This document shows, piece by piece, positions 61,978 through 64,000 of a stretch of DNA of 64,000 nt. The first letter of the stretch is position 1, and each line of letters begins with the position of its first letter. The notes under the pieces are model-generated. The model saw only the letters and a list, made by a program, of their open reading frames with translations. It ran no database searches and had not been told where the DNA came from. Source of the stretch: Brucella daejeonensis (GTDB lineage Bacteria > Pseudomonadota > Alphaproteobacteria > Rhizobiales > Rhizobiaceae). The translations under genes and the position numbers were made by a program. The stretch lies in contig NZ_JACIJG010000006.1 of the NCBI RefSeq assembly GCF_014199265.1, positions 124,001 to 188,000 of the forward strand. Direction: 5' to 3'.

Positions 61978-62092
61978 TGCGAGGCTGCGAAAGCGGCAAA
62001 CGACAGCAGCATATAAGGCCGGGCTAGGTAGTGATTGCTGCAATCCTAGGTAACCCCGCAAGGGACTGTTCCAGCACATGCCCAGCCTCGCA
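61978..62092. ncRNA. Candidate structured RNA of about 115 nt
   Basis: A perfect 10-bp closing stem (TGCGAGGCTG at 61978-61987, CAGCCTCGCA at 62083-62092) encloses internal hairpins. These include GCTGC-GAAA-GCGGC and CCC-GCAA-GGG with GNRA tetraloops, and GCAGCA/TGCTGC pairing. No open frame fills it. The strand cannot be set from symmetry, and no known family was recognised. Confidence 0.45.
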
Positions 62093-62099
62093 GCTTAAT

Positions 62100-62432
62100 C
62101 TAGTAACAAGTCATTGAAACAAGACCGCTGCCTCCATAGTTGGTGCCAGTGCAGCGTAGGGCAGTGCCAGACGTTTGATATTTTTCAGGGTGAGCTTTCG
62201 TTTCAGCCCGCGCCTTTTCAAGGTTTCTGTTGAATTCGGCTTTCTTCTTGGCGAGCAGACGGTCGCTGGCTTTACGATCATATAGAGAGCAAAGTTCCAT
62301 TCCCGGGTCGCCAAGAGAAGCATTGGGAGCGTTGCATCTGGTAATTAGTGCGGTTTCGTTCGCTTTTCGCTCAGATGATGCACACGCGGTAAGAGACAAG
62401 AATAGAAAGGCTGAAACGAGAAACTTCGACAT
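62100..62432 (-). CDS. Prophage-carried lipoprotein (110 residues)
   Basis: A signal peptide with lipobox LTAC near 14-17 is followed by a short, charged, cysteine-containing mature domain (RCNAPNAS, MELCSLYDRKAS, ALRCTGTNYGGSG). It is transcribed against the phage genes, as usual for cargo (moron) genes expressed in the lysogen. It could act in surface exclusion, but nothing in the sequence proves this. Confidence 0.7.
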   Translation of the reverse strand: MSKFLVSAFLFLSLTACASSERKANETALITRCNAPNASLGDPGMELCSLYDRKASDRLLAKKKAEFNRNLEKARAETKAHPEKYQTSGTALRCTGTNYGGSGLVSMTCY

Positions 62433-62528
62433 ACGGTCACCGCCATAGGATGTCGTTAATACTTGGACACAAGTAAACGCCTGTGAACATTCAAAAAAGT
62501 GGAGCCCCGGACGCAGCAGGGACGCAGA

Positions 62529-62768
62529 TCAGTTCCCCCATTTAACGTCCATTGGCTTGTCTGTTACGGCCCCGTCAGGGAATACACGGTGCTGCATCTT
62601 CTCAGAAACATTGGTCAACGTGCACCAATGCAATCCTCCAGGAAAACCGTCGGTAGGCCGGAACTGATCGAGCTTGGCTACAGCGTCCCAGTGATCGTCG
62701 GCTTTTATCTCGCCAGTCTCGATAAGTGAATGTTGACGGTCGAAAATTTGAAATCTGAATTTTTTCAT
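62529..62768 (-). CDS. 79-residue cargo protein, prophage reverse strand
   Basis: A good GGAGGG site precedes the ATG. The compact sequence opens with a beta-strand-like segment (KKFRFQIFDRQ) followed by EIKADDHWDAVAKL. The opening pattern loosely resembles the reverse-strand protein at 63161-63454. Unknown function. Confidence 0.55.
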   Translation of the reverse strand: MKKFRFQIFDRQHSLIETGEIKADDHWDAVAKLDQFRPTDGFPGGLHWCTLTNVSEKMQHRVFPDGAVTDKPMDVKWGN

Positions 62769-62829
62769 GTCGCCCTCCGATGCGGATGATGTTCTCAGAA
62801 TTTCAGGTCAAAACAAGATAGTTTTTGCC

Positions 62830-63207
62830 ATGCTGAAGAAAAGCGAGCGAGATCGGTTCCGCGAGCGTGATCAATCCCAGCCATGGCGTCAATGGTACAA
62901 AACAGCCGAATGGCGCAAGCTCAGGGCCAAGGTTCTAAAGCGCGACCTCTACACCTGCCAGCAGACAGGTATTCTCCTGATCGGAAAGTACCCGGCAGCG
63001 AACAGCCCTGTAGTCGATCACATCAAGCCGCACCGTGGCGACCCGACATTGTTCTGGGACGAGAACAATCTGCAAGCCATGAGCAAGGGCTACCACGACA
63101 GGCTGAAGCAATCACAAGAACGCATCGGATATGAGAAGGGCAGCACCTTGGATGGTCGCCCTACTGATCGTTCGCATCCATGGAACCAACAGCTAGCTTC
63201 TCCATAA
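62830..63207 (+). CDS. HNH endonuclease of the phage packaging region
   Basis: The protein has 125 residues from ATG at 62830. CQQTG near 45, VVDHIKPHRGDPTLFWDENNL near 60-81, and YHDRLKQS form the HNH fold typical of small nucleases beside terminase genes, which can assist genome cutting at cos-type ends. A longer frame from 62767 overlaps the divergent gene and is not needed. The ribosome site is weak. Confidence 0.85.
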   Translation: MLKKSERDRFRERDQSQPWRQWYKTAEWRKLRAKVLKRDLYTCQQTGILLIGKYPAANSPVVDHIKPHRGDPTLFWDENNLQAMSKGYHDRLKQSQERIGYEKGSTLDGRPTDRSHPWNQQLASP

Positions 63208-63454
63208 GAACTTTCTGCCAATCGATATTGACGTGCTGTAATACCCGCGTTTCTGGATCGGCTTTTTCATACCCAAAGAACGAGAGTTCACTCACCGGAA
63301 GCTCAGAAATTGAGTACTTCGCATCTTCGTGCCCGTGATCATCGATATAAGCAATAAACCGCGCCAATGCATGGTTATCGTCTTCAGCAATTACGGTGAG
63401 AGGCGGAAGCAAGTCCCCATTCTTCAAAGTGACTTTTGCAGCATACAGTTTCAT
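63161..63454 (-). CDS. 97-residue cargo protein overlapping the HNH gene end
   Basis: A purine-rich AGGGGGGAT site precedes the ATG. The opening is beta-strand then ADDNHALARFIAYID-like helix (AEDDNHALARF near 23), with no known family. Its 3' end overlaps the HNH gene by 47 bp on the opposite strand. Confidence 0.55.
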   Translation of the reverse strand: MKLYAAKVTLKNGDLLPPLTVIAEDDNHALARFIAYIDDHGHEDAKYSISELPVSELSFFGYEKADPETRVLQHVNIDWQKVLMEKLAVGSMDANDQ

Positions 63455-63608
63455 GTGATCCCCCTGATCTTATGACAAGCACGACATTAACGTCTGACGA
63501 CAACAAATCTAGGGGGGGGGTAGTCAGCATTCGAAACCCCTTCGGACTGTAGACCCGCGTCCCCCCTTCGTTTTCACCGAGAGCAAATTCAAAACAAAAA
63601 GTTGAGGG

Positions 63609-63623
63609 CATCCCGTAGGGATG
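63609..63623 (+). promoter_or_regulatory. Hairpin covering the terminase ribosome site
   Basis: CATCCC (63609-63614) pairs with GGGATG (63618-63623) around a 3-nt loop. The AGGG ribosome-site candidate 10 nt before the ATG lies in the stem, so folding could limit translation. Confidence 0.35.
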
Positions 63624-63630
63624 AGTTGCA

Positions 63631-64000
63631 ATGGACGTGATCGAAGGCACTGGCAGCATCGTTGTAGAGCCGGACTGGGAAAGCCTGTTTTCGGACGTTC
63701 TGGAGATCGAGGCAGCAAAAGAACACTGGCGCGTCATCACCACTGAACTGCGCGACCGTCAGCTACTGGCCCCGGCTAATGCCCACTCCATCCAGCGTCT
63801 GGTCTGTGCGTATATCATGTTTGATCGCATGTACCGGGCCGTTGCCGAGCATGGCGTGGTTTTGAAGGCAAAACGGGGCAGCAAGAGCGGCATCGACCGC
63901 GTAAGTCCATATTTCTCGGCGCTTCGTGAAGCTGGCACAGATGCGACGAACATTGAGGCCGAGCTTGGCATTTCGCCGCGCCGTCGTGGTTCTGTGACCA
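63631..64000 (+). CDS. Phage terminase small subunit, P27 family (3' truncated by window)
   Basis: The frame is open from ATG at 63631 to the window end (123 residues seen). The acidic N-terminus, helical middle (AKEHWRVITTELRDRQLLAP) and GISPRRRGSV motif at the end are typical of P27-type small terminase subunits, which recognise phage DNA for packaging. The rest of the packaging module lies outside the window. Confidence 0.85.
   Translation, partial: MDVIEGTGSIVVEPDWESLFSDVLEIEAAKEHWRVITTELRDRQLLAPANAHSIQRLVCAYIMFDRMYRAVAEHGVVLKAKRGSKSGIDRVSPYFSALREAGTDATNIEAELGISPRRRGSVT

Noticed and set aside
62767-62829. Upstream start of the HNH gene
   Set aside because: It would share bases with the divergent start at 62768 and adds residues unlike the HNH family.

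Overview
The window looks like the second chromosome of a member of the Brucellaceae (Brucella/Ochrobactrum group). It is GC-rich and alphaproteobacterial in style. It opens with the 3' part of the Brucella-type erythritol cluster (eryB-C-D, a DeoR regulator, tpiA2/eryH, rpiB/eryI). It also carries intergenic palindromic repeats of the rhizobial kind and ends in a prophage-like island next to a selenocysteine tRNA gene. The assignment rests on gene content and order, not on a database search.

Layout. (1) 1-8507: erythritol catabolism on the + strand, converging on a tkt-glpX-fba operon on the - strand, with a bidirectional terminator between them. Erythritol ends as D-erythrose-4-phosphate, a substrate of transketolase. 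(2) 8917-10659: pseudoazurin and NnrS, behind an FNR/NNR-type box. (3) 10991-14222: a probable imino-acid or hydroxyproline catabolic pair (Ldh2-type reductase and DapA-type lyase) with a GntR regulator. The intergenic region holds a 264-bp MITE-like element with a TA duplication. (4) 14231-26135: a complete respiratory nitrate reductase operon, narK(fused)-G-H-J-I-ppiC-DUF2478, divergent from a narR-type regulator, with FNR-type boxes between them. (5) 26132-33646: a LysR regulator, an alpha/beta-hydrolase-fold protein lacking its catalytic triad, a MexEF/Bep-type RND efflux pair, a lipoprotein and a 50-residue secreted protein. (6) 33647-40721: repeat-rich DNA, a SUOX-fold protein coupled to a histidine kinase and response regulator, a GFA protein, and a hydrolase-methyltransferase-hydrolase operon.

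(7) 40816-53006 is an accessory aromatic-acid module. One long - strand operon encodes a DctPQM TRAP transporter with an unlisted 59-codon gene overlapping dctM and dctP. Two tandem extradiol-dioxygenase paralogues follow, one with metal ligands and one without. Then come a class II aldolase-like protein without zinc ligands and HpaE-, HpaH- and HpaI-like meta-cleavage enzymes. A divergent GntR regulator probably controls it. A second, TAXI-type TRAP system follows. (8) 53439-55770: a hydrolase, an isochorismatase-family protein and a WrbA-like flavoprotein, flanked by an inverted 28-bp repeat.

(9) 56101-64000: tRNA-Sec, then a tyrosine integrase translationally coupled to a ribbon-helix-helix/coiled-coil protein. 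These face an excisionase-like gene across an 11-bp inverted repeat. A run of small ATGA-overlapping early phage genes follows, then a late-regulator-like protein, a candidate structured RNA, three reverse-strand cargo genes, an HNH nuclease and the start of a P27-type terminase small subunit. The island continues past the window.
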